Shown in pieces: positions 32,915 through 44,180 of a stretch of DNA of 64,000 nucleotides; positions within the stretch are counted from its first letter, which is position 1; each line of letters starts with the position of its first letter. The position numbers and the translations under genes were made by a program. This DNA is from Kingdonia uniflora (Eukaryota; Streptophyta; Magnoliopsida; Ranunculales; Circaeasteraceae), in NCBI GenBank assembly GCA_014058105.1, contig JACGCM010001798.1, forward strand, positions 1,612,001-1,676,000. The letters are read 5' to 3'. Below the pieces are notes generated by a model. The model did no database searches, was not told the DNA's origin, and saw nothing but the letters and a program-made list of their open reading frames with translations.

Positions 32915-33743
32915 TCGCCTATTTAGTGACTCATTTAGAACCTGCATACAATTACCCATTACCCATACAAGATGGTCATTCCACGGTCTACCAAGAGATT
33001 TGAAGTCAAAAAAATTTGGCCTAGACGAGTCACTAAATAGGTAGCCACTACTACGAGCTTTCACATACTTCATTTTGTAAAATTTCAGCACGTCAGCTGT
33101 AATAAACTATTTTGCAGTCCCGTTCTCTCCCCACCTCTCATTTAATGCCTCACACACCCTCATCATCTCAAAAACATTCCTAGTTAATTGTACGGGGTAG
33201 CACTACAATCCATTCATAACCCCTTTCTGAAAATATGTCAACGAAATCCTAAGACTGTATAGGACCTGGTTCAGATAATACGGAAACCCATCATTCGGGC
33301 CTGCCATACCAGACCCATTATAGTACGCCACATTTATATCTTCCCCAAGTCCTTTCTCTGACTTCTAGAAATCCAGGTTGGGCACTTGATAATATACCAT
33401 TTTCCCCTTTCCCTTGTATAAAGGTCCTAAACCACAGACCTTGCTCAATTACATAATTTCACCAATTCCCTGTTAACATCTTTATAAATTTCATATATTC
33501 TTTTCCTACATCTACTACCTCTGGATATACGTAAAATATCTCATCCTCCGCCCCTGTATCATCCTACTCTACAACTTTGCTCACTTTACAGGGCATTTCG
33601 GTCCCTACACCTACAGTGACTTCCCTCCTACCTACAGTCTCCTTCATTCCTCCACAATCGTCCTCTCTACCCAATGAAGATGTTTCCTCTGAACTGGACA
33701 ATACTATAAATTAACTACTAGGCATTGGGTTTTTAGAACGCAT
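32915..33743 (-). pseudogene. Element B antisense gene, Transposase_28-like core exon
   Basis: ATG at 33743 ('MRSKNPMPSS'), then an acidic segment, 'VDVGKEYMKFIKMLTGNW', 'YYNGSGMAGPNDGFPYY', 'YFQKGVMNGL', 'FEMMRVCEALNERWGENG', 'GYLFSDSSRPNFFDFKS' and 'GRPWNDHLVWVMGN'. It ends at donor 'AGGCGA|GTAAGTAG' (32914). Several stops break it, but the last 65 codons are open. Conservation with C is strong over the whole exon, and splice sites at its 3' border are shared. Confidence 0.7.
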
Positions 33744-34339
33744 ACTGGAACTACAAGTACAAACATTTTTTTATTATTTTCTCTATATCTATGGTCACAT
33801 GATGTTCCACACATACAACAAATAAAAACCCCACCTACCCAATCAAACCAAACAAAACAAAACAAAAAATTCAAAACTTCCCCAATAGCAGGCAATCATT
33901 TACAACTTTCCCTCTTCTTCTAATAGAAAGAGTTACCATACATAGAACTTTTGCAAATATTTGAAAATACCTGAAAATAATCCTTTTTTACTCCCCTACA
34001 TTCTAAAAAAAATTTATCCCCGATCAGTAAACATACAAAGGCGATCGATACAAACAACACAAATACAGACTATTACTTTCTTCAAAACACAACAGAGTAT
34101 CAAAATTTTACTAACCTATACTAGAAGATCCACAATCTTCTACTTTGCCCATAATTTTTACTGAAGATGAATGATTATGTTGTTTCTGCAACAAATTTCT
34201 TTTACCAGATGAAGCTTTCACTATGGGATTATACTTATAACTTAAGCATTTTTTCTCTCAAGAAACACTGGTTATACCACCTTTTCTCTCTCTATAACTG
34301 TAGATAATTTATGAGGGAAAGATAAACAAGTTTTTATAC

Positions 34340-34487
34340 TCTCCCTCGATTTTTAAAATGACGGCTCTTTCAGACACGTGTCGGTTATCCCTACTACCAC
34401 TACAGGCACGTCTTTTCGCCTCACAGTGTCATCATTACTTTTGTGATAACATGTTCTATTATCACGTCTGTCTCTACCTTCAGCCAT
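34340..34487 (-). pseudogene. Element B antisense gene, short charged exon
   Basis: ATG 34487: 'MAEGRDRRDN' then 'DDTVRRKDVPVVVVGITD', matching element C 18806-18990. Exon limits are uncertain. Confidence 0.5.
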
Positions 34488-34793
34488 TAAACAATTTTTT
34501 CCCTCCTTCCCAATCTACATGATCCATCACCTTGCATTTATACTCAATCAAGATCGTACCACATCGTACGTCATTCCTATAAATAACAAATATTTAAAAT
34601 TATTTGTACAGCTATTAGAATCAGATAGCTATAATCCATAGTATCTACCATATAAGCGGTTAAACAAGCACATTAATCCTACTTTTCATTTCGCAGAATC
34701 AATTTGCATTATTCTACACTCAACAGATAACAAACACCAACACTGCAAACATATTACTTACTCATTTTAAGCTATCGCAGTTCGAGCTTACAT

Positions 34794-35147
34794 TCACATA
34801 TAGTTACATTTAAAGCAGCCCGGGTGATTCAATTCACCACATGGAATTATCTCCCCTCCTGCTGCCCTCTCGTCCTCTTCAGCCAATTTATCCAATGTGA
34901 TCTCTCAAACAGCTTCTTCTCGCAAGGTTGCATCCATAAGTAACTTACAAAACACATCATACCAGAAATAACGATCATACTATGTACGCCTCCCTTCATC
35001 ATCCAAACTGTCCAGCTACAATGGTCACTCGGGTAACACAACATTATAAGGTAACAAGCAAAAGCACTGCTCACAAAATTCGGCCACCTTGATGATTAAC
35101 CTACCTTCGGCCGCATGACAAGCACGCTGAGAACGTGTCCTCGCCAT
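34794..35147 (-). pseudogene. Element B antisense gene, second module
   Basis: ATG 35147: 'MARTRSQRACHAAEG', then 'VAEFCEQCFCLLPYNVVLP', 'LDSLDDEGRRT', 'RYFWYDVFCKLLMDATLREE', 'KLAEEDERAAGGEIIPCG' and 'LNHPGCFKCNYM'. Homologous to element C 18178-18514 and with a similar frame change after the Arg-rich start. That common break is better read as a splice junction than a shared mutation. Confidence 0.6.
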
Positions 35148-36474
35148 GATAACTTCCAATCAACCAAAAGTAAGCTTTTACTGTAGAAAAATACATAGCA
35201 CAACACCAAAGGATTAAGATCTTATATGGCCAACATGGAAATCTTTTTGTACACCACCAATATTGCTTATCAATCAGCTTTTGAGGGAAGATATATTATA
35301 CAGGAACAAATTTTTATTAACAAGGATATCAACAAAAAATTTTGAGGAATATTTTTGATAAATATTGTTTTCCATTCTAAGAAGCATATCCTAAAGAGAT
35401 ATTATTCATCACGTGCTTCGCACAGCTGACACATCCAAAAAGATAGAACTCGTACATAATATTTAAGCACGTCCAGAAGTAGCTCCAACCAAGTACCTAC
35501 AGTTAGATCCTTTACCCAACTACATCAAGGCATTTTTAAAACAATTCAAAACAAATCTCCAAAGAACTGTTAAATCACCAGGATCTCCAAACATCCTCTA
35601 TCACCAACAAAAGATACTTATAGCATGCCAACAACATAATTTGACTCCTACCAAAGGGCACAATTCACAGGAACTCTAACGACCTAGTCCACGAAAGTAT
35701 ACATATTGAAAATGACAACTGTGTTAAATACCATTGCACAATTCCATATTGACAGATCAATAATCCTACAAACAGTTCGACAAAAACATTCTCCTATTTA
35801 GCTAGACAAGTTCAACAACCCCCCAAACATACCAATCGCATCAAGCTTTGACTTCTTCACGTGACCTCATTATATTTTGACCATTTTTTTCTTTTCAAAC
35901 TCACTTCCCAATATCTCAACTAATTCGCATACATATCACGTTTATCGCAGTTCAATTTTTGTCAGCATATCAATTATACCATAGATTGGTGTCTGATAGC
36001 TCGCTCCAATAAACCTCTTTCAGCTTGATACAATTAACTGTCGCATTTCGACATATATTTGACCTCCAGAATTCTCTCATGTTATTTCTACTTTCTATCA
36101 CAAACTTCGCTCAATCAGCAGTTCGAGTCTCTATTTTTCTTTTTAGTTCGATTAATCAATCAAGGCATTACATAAATATGTTGAACATATATTTTAGTTC
36201 GAATTACAATACAAAATTTATACAACAAGAAATTTTCATTAGCTCGAATATTTCTTACAACGCCTCAGAACTTTCTTACATAGTGATTTACAGATTGCAT
36301 TACAGGTTGAAACCCTTCTTCAAGAAAAAAGAAAATGGTTGTAACAGAGCCTGAAGATGAAACCTGGAAGCATGCTTCCAATTCCAATATTTGCCTCCCT
36401 TCTTCCCCTATAACCCCCACCACCCCGCGTGCCAGAGAAAGAAGAATGATTCTATTTTTATAGAATCTACTCAC
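35148..36474 (-). other. Intron 1 region of element B antisense gene
   Basis: About 1.3 kb, AT-rich, without conserved coding blocks. It corresponds to 17160-18177 of element C (1.0 kb). Chance frames only. Confidence 0.45.
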
Positions 36475-36785
36475 CAGCCAGGTACCGGCGAAATTTCCTA
36501 GAACATAGACTAGCCGCTTCGTCCGTCGTTGTAACCGCCTCCTCCGCTAAAAGACGCAGACCATCCCTGCGCCCTTGTCCTGACCTCACCTTATAGTGAA
36601 AGTGGACCATTTGTAATAATAGTCATCTGCCTCCTCCACCTCTTCATATGTCATACCATGACAGATAGGACTCACCGGGATTGGCATAGAAGATCAAAAG
36701 ATTGGGTCCCAAAGTATCGGAACTGCAGTTCTTACACTTTAGTAAGTGCCCTAGCCCCGCGAGACTATCGTCTAGTGGTCACCAT
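36475..36785 (-). pseudogene. Element B antisense gene, exon 1
   Basis: ATG 36785 'MVTTRR', stop, 'SRGARALTKV', 'LQFRYFGTQSFDL', then in another frame 'MPIPVSPICHGMTYEEVEEA', 'DGLRLLAEEAVTTTDEAASL' and 'FRRYLAG', ending at donor 'CTG|GTGAGTAG'. Block order and donor position are the same as in element C exon 1. Confidence 0.6.
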
Positions 36786-37105
36786 CCTCTCAACAAAATA
36801 GTTACAGAAAAGAAAAGTTGCAAAAGATATGGAATCAAAGAAGTACTTGACAAATAATACCTACATCCACCAACCACAGCCATATTTATACTACAAATAT
36901 CACTAAAGATGACGTTCCAAATTCCCAATGTCAGAAGGAATTCCAATGCAGCAATCTTGACCAGAGCCATTGGTTTCTAGAGAATTCAACAGCCACACAG
37001 ATATTCATGAAGGAACATTGGAAATGATCCCCAGGTATTAAATGCAATATTAATGATGCTTCTTAGCCAACACCACTTGCCCAAGATGCTTCTCATACTC
37101 TTGGC

Positions 37106-37119
37106 TGAGAAGGGGTGGC
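37106..37119 (+). promoter_or_regulatory. Polypurine tract of element B
   Basis: 'TGAGAAGGGGTGGC' immediately precedes the LTR start 'TGTAGTAGCC'. Confidence 0.75.
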
Positions 37120-37667
37120 TGTAGTAGCCTATTCAAGAGCTTGAACTCAAGCCTCATCTTTGGCCATCATACATTTACTCAACCTCATCAACATACGATT
37201 CCGTAGCACAACTACAAAGAAGAGTTTACATATCATTATTGACCTCTACATCAACAGCTCGATTCAACAAGCACTCCGTCATTAATGAATCCCTTACAAA
37301 ATAGAAGGATCAGACCGTTACGTAATCAGTTTAAAGACTCATCAAATTCATATTGTAACGTTCATCATTAAGAATAATAATGGTCACTAAACGATCATAT
37401 TATAAGACCTATAGATAGGATAAGAGAACTACATATTAAGGATAGAGAATTCTACCCAAAAACTCTACAGAGAACTATCCAAAGCGATCTTTGTAATAGC
37501 TAGCCATCATCAATAATATCACTTTTCAAAATCCTCAAGAGAGATCATGGTTTTTAACCTATTCAAAGGTTTTCCATGCAAAATCACGTGTTAGCAATTA
37601 CTTGATAGCGTTCTAACTATCTTTGGTGTGAGGGATTAAGTTTGATATACGAAATTAGGTTCTTACA
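37120..37667 (+). repeat. 3' LTR of element B (548 bp)
   Basis: Starts 'TGTAGTAGCCTATTC' and ends 'TTAGGTTCTTACA'. Homologous to the element C LTR (for example 'CCTCTACATCAACAG' and 'CAGACCGTTAC' in the same order). It ends inside the plant-mobile-domain pseudogene region. The opposite flank is outside the window. Confidence 0.8.
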
Positions 37668-37699
37668 ATAGCATGGTATGCCTCTTAAATGGAGCAATA

Positions 37700-38463
37700 T
37701 GTTTACTTAACTACTGTCTAGTTTTATCCAAGGCCTCATGCTCGTATTCCTTGAAAGATGGTAACATACTTTTGAACAATGAGCATTTAAATTAAGACAA
37801 AAAAGAAATATGTAGAAGGTAGGGAAAACTCTCCTTAGAGCATCGGTAGCAACAAGGTGAAGGATGATATGGCAAGGTGAATTCCATCCTTCACCTTGTT
37901 TGAGCCATAATCCACCCACAACAGCTAGGTCTGCCTACGTGTTATTATTAGGTGGATTGATGCTCCACAGTTCTAAATTATATTAGCACGACGAAGTCTA
38001 ATGGCATAAAGCTAAGTTCCCTGAAAGGGAAGTGAAATGTATGGGTGGAAGGCCACCACCGTTCCAAGAGAGCATGAATCAAGCGGTTATCAACGTTTCC
38101 CGCCTTAATCAAACAAAACTCTTCGAAACCCATATCGTCGACCAACCTCTTCAACGTCAAATACTTGGAAATCCGTTGATACCACTTCAATACCTTATCT
38201 AGTGATCCCCAACATTGTAATTTATTTCGGTTCTGAAAAAAAATACATTAACACTTTAAATTTTCATTCTGGCATGTTGTCAAACATTTTACAAACAACG
38301 ATAATAATACTTAAGTTTTGTCTTGAAAGCTTACTGGCAATTCCTCTGATCCAACAGAAATATTGACCTAGTTGGCCAGGAGAATATCAACTCGGTGTAA
38401 ATCCCTGAGGGTTAGAGCAGGATCATATTCTGTGAGGTGTAATGGCCACATGTTGGTTACCAT
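37700..38463 (-). pseudogene. Plant mobile domain (PMD, MAIN-like) gene remnant, two exons
   Basis: Exon 1 (38463-38335) runs from ATG through 'TNMWPLHLTEYDPALTLRDL', with one stop, and ends at donor 'TTGCCA|GTAAGC'. A 102-bp intron ends 'TTTTTTTTCAG'. Exon 2 (38232 on) joins in phase and reads 'LVDDMGFEEFCLIKAGN', 'LIHALLERWWPSTHTFHF' and 'RELSFMPLDFVVLI'. This is the hallmark W-R-P-x-T-H-T-F-H block of the plant mobile domain found in MAIN/MAIL proteins and in several plant transposons. Beyond 37980 the frame is lost, and element B begins at 37667. Either a host gene fragment or a transposon-carried copy. Confidence 0.75.
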
Positions 38464-39437
38464 TTATTTCCCCCATCGTTTAACATTGAAGCTTACATAG
38501 CCCGGCTAAAAACTAGACTCTCCCGACATTGTTTTGGGATATACATAGCCCGACAACAAACTAGACTCTCCCAACGTTGTGTGGGTCATAACGGCGTTTA
38601 ATTTGGTAGGGAAATGTGGGTTTGAATATGTTGGTTTTGAGTTTTTTTGGTTTTGAGGGAAACTTAGGGAACATAAAATAAAGTATGAGAGGGAGGGAGT
38701 AGCTTTTTCTTAACAGATGATGCCACACAGTTTTGTACGGCATTATTTAAATCAAAAGCAACTATGTGACGCTCTTTGATTGGTTATCATTCCCCGCAGT
38801 TCAGAACTGTGTGTATGGTTTAAAGTTTTACGATAGAGAGACGTTGTTAGATCTTAGACGTTGGTTATCCCCCGCAGTTCGGAATTGAGGTGAGTAATAT
38901 TCACCTTGTTTTAAACCAGAACTATTGTGGGGTAGATTGGGGTTGGGGTAGGTTTGGGTGAGTTCACCCACCTAGCTGCTGCATATGTTCCTACCCACAT
39001 ACAGGCAAAGAGAGAGTCTGAACACCAAATCCAGCCAAATACAAAATTCCACCTATAGAACTCATCCTCTCAACAAGAAGAGTTCTAAAGAGAATTTCAT
39101 AATACAAGAAATACAAGATCCACATAACCAACCAAAGGTGCCCCACAAGGCTTTCAAACCCAACTCTTCATAGAACAGAATCTAACCTTCCTAAAGAACT
39201 CAATCTATGTTATCACTCATAACCCTACTGCAAAGGATAGTGAAAGAGGAACAACACCCAAACCAATCACAATATCTACATTAACCATATCCAAGACTGT
39301 ACCTTAAAGCTATAATATAACAGCAAAAATTCATAGTCCAGAACCAGTAGTAACAACAAACTGAACCCATTCACAAACAAGCCACCATCCTCATTAAACA
39401 TTTTTAATCAAAAGAAGAACTTAATGCTAAGGTAGCC
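38464..39437. other. Intergenic stretch upstream of PMD pseudogene
   Basis: Contains a 51-bp-spaced duplication ('ACATAGCCCG..AACTAGACTCTCCC' near 38497 and 38548), and 'CCCCGCAGTTC' at about 38794 and 38872. The part from about 38990 to 39437 may be the 3' untranslated end of LINE F, because D separates it from F's RNase H region. No gene was seen. Confidence 0.4.
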
Positions 39438-39961
39438 TGATCCAGGAGGATCTGAAGATTGAACCCCTTCAAAAGATGCCAACTCGTTCGAACGAGCCTT
39501 GGAGCCGTTCGAACGAGATATAAGGAAAAGAAGACCAATTCTAGTTGCCTTTAATTTTAGGCTTAAATTGGTAAGTCATTCGAACGATATTTAGGTTCGT
39601 TTGAACGACTTGTTCCCAGAAAGGCTAAATCTACTTGCCTCATTTTGCAGACTTAATTTGACCAGTCGTTTGAATGACCCATGGGTTCGTTTGAATGACT
39701 ATCGTGTTCCTCCATTATTTTAGGTGTTTTCAAGGGCATTTTTGTCCTAATTTGTAACTAGAAACTTGTAACCTCGATTAAAGGGCAAGGCAAAGAGAGA
39801 GGGTCCAAGTTTTTTGTAAGAGAAACTTAGGGTTTGAGAATAATTCAATTGAACTTAATTGATTGAGCAATTAAAGCTCTAAAAGGGAAATTATCCTGCC
39901 AATTGTTTATTCTTTATAGTAATTCTTCAATTTAGGTTAATCTCAATTCGATTGTGGATTA
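39438..39961 (+). repeat. 5' LTR of element D
   Basis: Starts 'TGATCCAGGAGGATCTG' and ends 'CGATTGTGGATTA', two bases before the primer site. Rich in the palindrome TTCGAA within 'TCGTTCGAACGA'-like words. It lacks a stretch of about 60 bp that is present in the 3' LTR. Confidence 0.8.
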
Positions 39962-39963
39962 AG

Positions 39964-39973
39964 TGGTATCAGA
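39964..39973 (+). promoter_or_regulatory. Primer-binding site of element D (tRNA-Met type)
   Basis: 'TGGTATCAGA' matches the complement of the plant initiator tRNA-Met 3' end (TGGTATCAGAGC) for ten bases. Confidence 0.75.
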
Positions 39974-40008
39974 TTTTTAAGTAACAATTCTCGGGGAGAT
40001 TGTAGTTT

Positions 40009-41130
40009 ATGGTCTCTACACATGACCGACTCAAGCAAACAAAGGAGAACCTAGTGAGTCTGTTGAAGATTCACCGAAAACCTAGCATGAAGAAGAAAGT
40101 AAATTTGGAAATGGGCGATTCTAAAAATTATCTCACGAAGTTAGAAACAAAATTTTTTGACCTAACTACTACTTTAGGGGAGTTGGTAGAATAATTACAT
40201 CTCGCGAACCTCGCAACAGCTTTCGCTTTGATGAAGCGACGAGAGCGTATGAAGAAGAAAGGGATTATGGAGGAAGAGAGAGGTGATGTTAACGAAGAGG
40301 TTAATAGTGATTCTAGCAATGCCGAATTTTTCGAGGAGTAATCGGCTATTAGTAAGTCAATGAATCTTATGCGTAATCTTCATATCGATTTTAAAACTGA
40401 AATTTCGGTATTCAATGGTTTAATCGATGCTGAGAAGTTGGATAATTAGTTAGATACCTATTTTTTCGTTTACGAATACTCCAATGCTCAGAAAATATGC
40501 CTTTCTACATTAAAATTCACAAGTCATACACTCACGTGGTGGAAGTCCTATCGGAAACATCACGAAGTAGGAAGTTTGAGTTGGAAGGAGTTTAAGGTAT
40601 TAGTGAGAAAGCAATTTTATCCGATTGGGTATGAGTAAGAGAGATGGATCAAATGGCATAATTTGTGCCAAAAGTATGGGCAAACCATGTGGACTTTCAT
40701 AACCAAGCTTTGGTTTTAAACATTGATGTAGACGAGTATGAGGTATTCATAAAGTATAAAGTCCATTAGAAGGGAGTTGAAGCCCTTTACTGTAGAGAAT
40801 ATTGAAGATGTTATCGTAAAAGCAATTGCTACTGAAGACACGTACTTGAAGAGTGATAGAAAAGACGACAAGAGCAAGTTGGGGTACAAGTCTAGTTGGA
40901 AGAATGAGCACAAAGGGGAGTCCAAAGGAGATGGGTCTTCATCCAAGGGGAATTACTACGGTCATTATAAGGCGAATGGGCACATTTCAGATAAATGTTG
41001 GAAACTTTACCCAAAGCTTAGGCCGAAGGAGGAGAGGAGCAAGAGAAAAAAATGTGTATTAGTCACAACAATTGTTGATCTTCTAGATTTAGATAGGCCA
41101 AATCCTAAGCTTACTCTAATGTTTAAATAA
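40009..41130 (+). pseudogene. Element D gag
   Basis: Begins at ATG 40009 and is broken by stops near 40192, 40339, 40447 and 40636. The capsid-like part reads 'ISVFNGLIDAEKL', 'LDTYFFVYEYSNAQKICLS' and 'SHTLTWWKSYRKHH', typical of chromovirus Gag. The end (40777-41130, open) is basic and carries a zinc knuckle remnant 'YKANGHISDKC' in which the first Cys pair is lost (Y-Y-G-H in place of C-x-x-C). Confidence 0.75.
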
Positions 41131-41133
41131 ACT

Positions 41134-42920
41134 ATGGCTACCGAGGAGGCGAGTCGGGAAAAACTTTTTCATGTTAGCATTCAGGTGAAGCAGAGCTTAG
41201 TAGAGGTCATCATTGATCCGGGTTGTCAGAAGAATTTGATTTCTGAGGCAGTGATGAAGAAGATGGGTTTGGCTACTATGGCTCATCCTAAGGCGTATGG
41301 TTTGGGTTGGATTCAGAAAGACGCGGAGTTGAAGATCACAAAGCAGTATATGTTCAAGTTTACGATTACTGAAAATTTTATTGACGAAGTAAAGTATGAG
41401 GTGGCTCCTTTAGATGTATGTCAAGTCATCTTGAGTAGCATTTATCTTTGGGATCGAGAAACAATTATTTACCGTATAGCTCGCAAGCATCGTCTTGTAA
41501 AGGAGGGGAAGGCATTTCATATCAATGTTTGTAAGGAACATGTCACCACTAATAATTTAGTAATGGTGACTCAGATGAAGAAGTTTGTTAATGCGAGTAG
41601 TAAGTTGTGGTGTTGTTGGTGTAACCGGTTTAAGAGGGTCCATCGGCTAAGGTGTTATCTACTTTGGCAATGTCTCATAAGTAACAAACCGAAATGGGGA
41701 AGTTACAATAGGAGTATAAAGAGTTGTTTCTGGGCATAGAAGGGATGTCACGCAAGAGGAATGTGAAGCATGATATCACCTTGATGAATGGTGAGCCACT
41801 ACCCAACATTGGGTTGTATCAGACTTCTGTAACCGATTCTGATTAGATCAAGAAATGGGTACAAGAACTCCTAGAGCAATGAGTTATTAATTTGAGTTGC
41901 TTACCTTGTTATTCACTGGTGTTATTGGTGCTAAAGAAGGATGAGTCTTGGAGAATATATGTAGATTATCGGGAGTTGAACAAGATTACTATAAAAAAAA
42001 ATTGGTATCTGCTACCACGGATTGACAAGCTTTTAGATGAGTTGCAGAAGGCCCAGTTTTTTATTAAGTTGGATCTTAAGTCGGGTCATCAAGTTAGAAT
42101 CTGGGAAGAAGATACATGGAAGACGGCTTTCAAGATCAAGCAAGGACTCTTCGAGTGGTTGGTGATGCCTTTTAGGTTATGCAACGCTCCAACAACATTT
42201 ATGTGGTTGATGAATGAGGTACTTCATACTTTTATTGATGATTTCGTGATTGTATATTTAGATGATATCTTAATATATAGTCAAACATGGGAGGAACACC
42301 TCGTACATATACGTAAAGTATTGAAAGTATTGCGATCACAACAACTCTTTCTAAATAGGAAGAAGTGCGAGTTTTGGAAGAAGAAGCTAGTGTACTTGGG
42401 ATTCATTGTTGGTGGTGGTAAACTTAAGGTAGATCCACAGAAGGTCTCGGTCATTACTAATTGGCCTAGACCCCGTACAGTGACGGAAGTGAGAATTTTT
42501 ATGGGTTCTTATCGGTATTTACATAAGTTTATTCAACATTTTTCATAGACAGCCACGCCGTTGCATTCTTTGATAAAGGCCGGTGTAAAGTTTGTATGGA
42601 AAGATCACCATGAGAAAACTTTTCAGTTGCTAAAGCATAAAATTACAGATCTACCCATATCAGTATTACTCAATTTGCAACAGCATTTTGAAGTCAAAAC
42701 ATATGTGTCAGACTATGCACTAGGGGCAATTCTATTACTGGATGGGATGTCGGTTGTCTGCCATTCTAAGATGCTTACAGGAGCAGTATGCAACTATCCT
42801 ATCTACGATAAGGAGTTTTATGCATTATATCAATCAGTAAAACATTGGCAAAGTTACTTATTGGGGAAGGAGGCTGTCGTACATTCCGATCATAAACCAT
42901 TACAGTTTAAATCTACGTAG
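41134..42920 (+). pseudogene. Element D pol: protease, RT and RNase H (first copy)
   Basis: Protease: 'VEVIIDPGCQKNLISEAVM', where the active-site D-S/T-G reads D-P-G, and 'YGLGWIQKDAELKI'. RT (41892-42548): 'LVLKKDESWRIYVDYRELNK', 'FFIKLDLKSGHQ' (first Asp), 'EWLVMPFRLCNAPTTFMWLM' and 'VYLDDILIYS'. RNase H (42561-42920): 'VKTYVSDYALGAILL' (Asp), 'YDKEFYALYQSVKHW' (Glu) and 'VVHSDHKPLQF' (Asp). Frames stay open for 120-218 codons, with stops between domains. Protease and RT/RNase H mature the particle and copy RNA to DNA in active relatives. Confidence 0.85.
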
Positions 42921-44180
42921 TCCAAGCTATAGCAAGCTCGTCAGATGAAGTGGATGCCGTACTTATAACAATTCACCCTGATTATTAAGTATAAGAAGGG
43001 AGTGGACAACAAAATGGCTTTTATGTTATCTCGCCCCCCATTACCAACTATTTTTGCTTTGCTGGTAGCTAAACAGATACAACCTATTGTTTTGTATGAG
43101 TATGTTACAGGGTATGACAATGACAAGGACCTCAGTGTGATTCACCAGAAGTTGTTGCAAAGCAAGATATGTGAGTATATATTGAATGATGGTTTAATTT
43201 ACAAGGCAGTCTACTATGTATTCCTAAGGGTTGAGATCATTTGCATTAGAAGCATTGTAATCACAATAACTCTTTCTAAATGGGAAGAAGTGCAAATTTG
43301 GAAAGAATGAGTTAGTATACTTGAGATTTATTATTGGTGGCAGTGAACTTAAGGTTGATCCAGATGAGGTCTCGGTCATTACTAATTGAACTAGACCCCA
43401 TACAGTGACGGAAGTGAGTAGTTTTATGGGTTCTTGTCAGCATTTACAGAAGTTTATTTGGCATTTTTCACAGATAGCCGCACCGTTGCATTCCTTGACA
43501 ATAGCCGGTGTGAAATTTATGTAGGAAGACACCATGAGAAGACTTTTCAGTTGTTGGAGTATAAGATTCAGATACGCCAATGTTAGTACTGCCTAATTTG
43601 CAGTGGCCTTTTGAGGTTAAAATAGATGCGTTAGACTATGCATTAGGGGAAATTCTATTATAGGATGGGAGGTTGGTTGCCTACCATTCTGAGATGCTTA
43701 CAGGAGTAGTACACAACTATCTTACCTACGATAAGGAGTTCTACACATTATATCAATCAGTGAAGCATTGGCAGAGTTACTTATTGGGGAAGAAGGTTGT
43801 GGTACATTAACTACATTTTAATTACAAACCATTACAGTTCTTTTCTACACAGTCCAAGCAACATCAAGCTCTCCATATGAAGTGGATGTCGTACCTACAA
43901 CAGTTCACCTTGATGATCAAGTATAAGAAAGGAGTGACAACAAAATGGCTTATATGTTATCTCGACTCCCATTACCAACTATTTCCACTTTGTTGGTAGC
44001 TATACAGATACAGCCTATTATTCTGTTTGAATATGTTACAGGGTATGACGACGGCAAGGAGCTCAATGAGATTCCTCAGAAGTTATTGCAAGGTAAGACA
44101 TGCGAGTATGTATTGAAGGGTGGTTTGATTTACAGGGGCAGTTTACTATGTATTCCTGAGGGTGGAGATCGTTTACATTG
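42320..44180 (+). repeat. 925-bp direct duplication inside element D pol
   Basis: 'AACTCTTTCTAAAT' occurs at 42343 and again at 43268, and the sequences stay alignable for about 920 bp. The unit spans the RT C-terminus, RNase H and the start of the integrase region. The second copy has gathered more stops and small indels in its RNase H part than the first. The junction near 43246 ('GAAGCATTGTAATCACAATA') resembles both unit ends. Confidence 0.85.

Larger units (their letters stand above)
8131..37667 (+). mobile_element. Element B: Tat/Retand-like Ty3/gypsy element, host of nested insertions
   Basis: After removing A (1-8130), I (10943-14328) and C (15929-31656), what remains is continuous. 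It consists of pol from the RNase H C-terminus through integrase (8131-9579, +), a tandem repeat, a single antisense gene read from 36785 down to 10523 across two insertions, a polypurine tract and 3' LTR 37120-37667. Coding homology to element C runs across both insertion points, which shows that they interrupt one gene. The 5' part lies left of A, outside the window. Confidence 0.85.
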
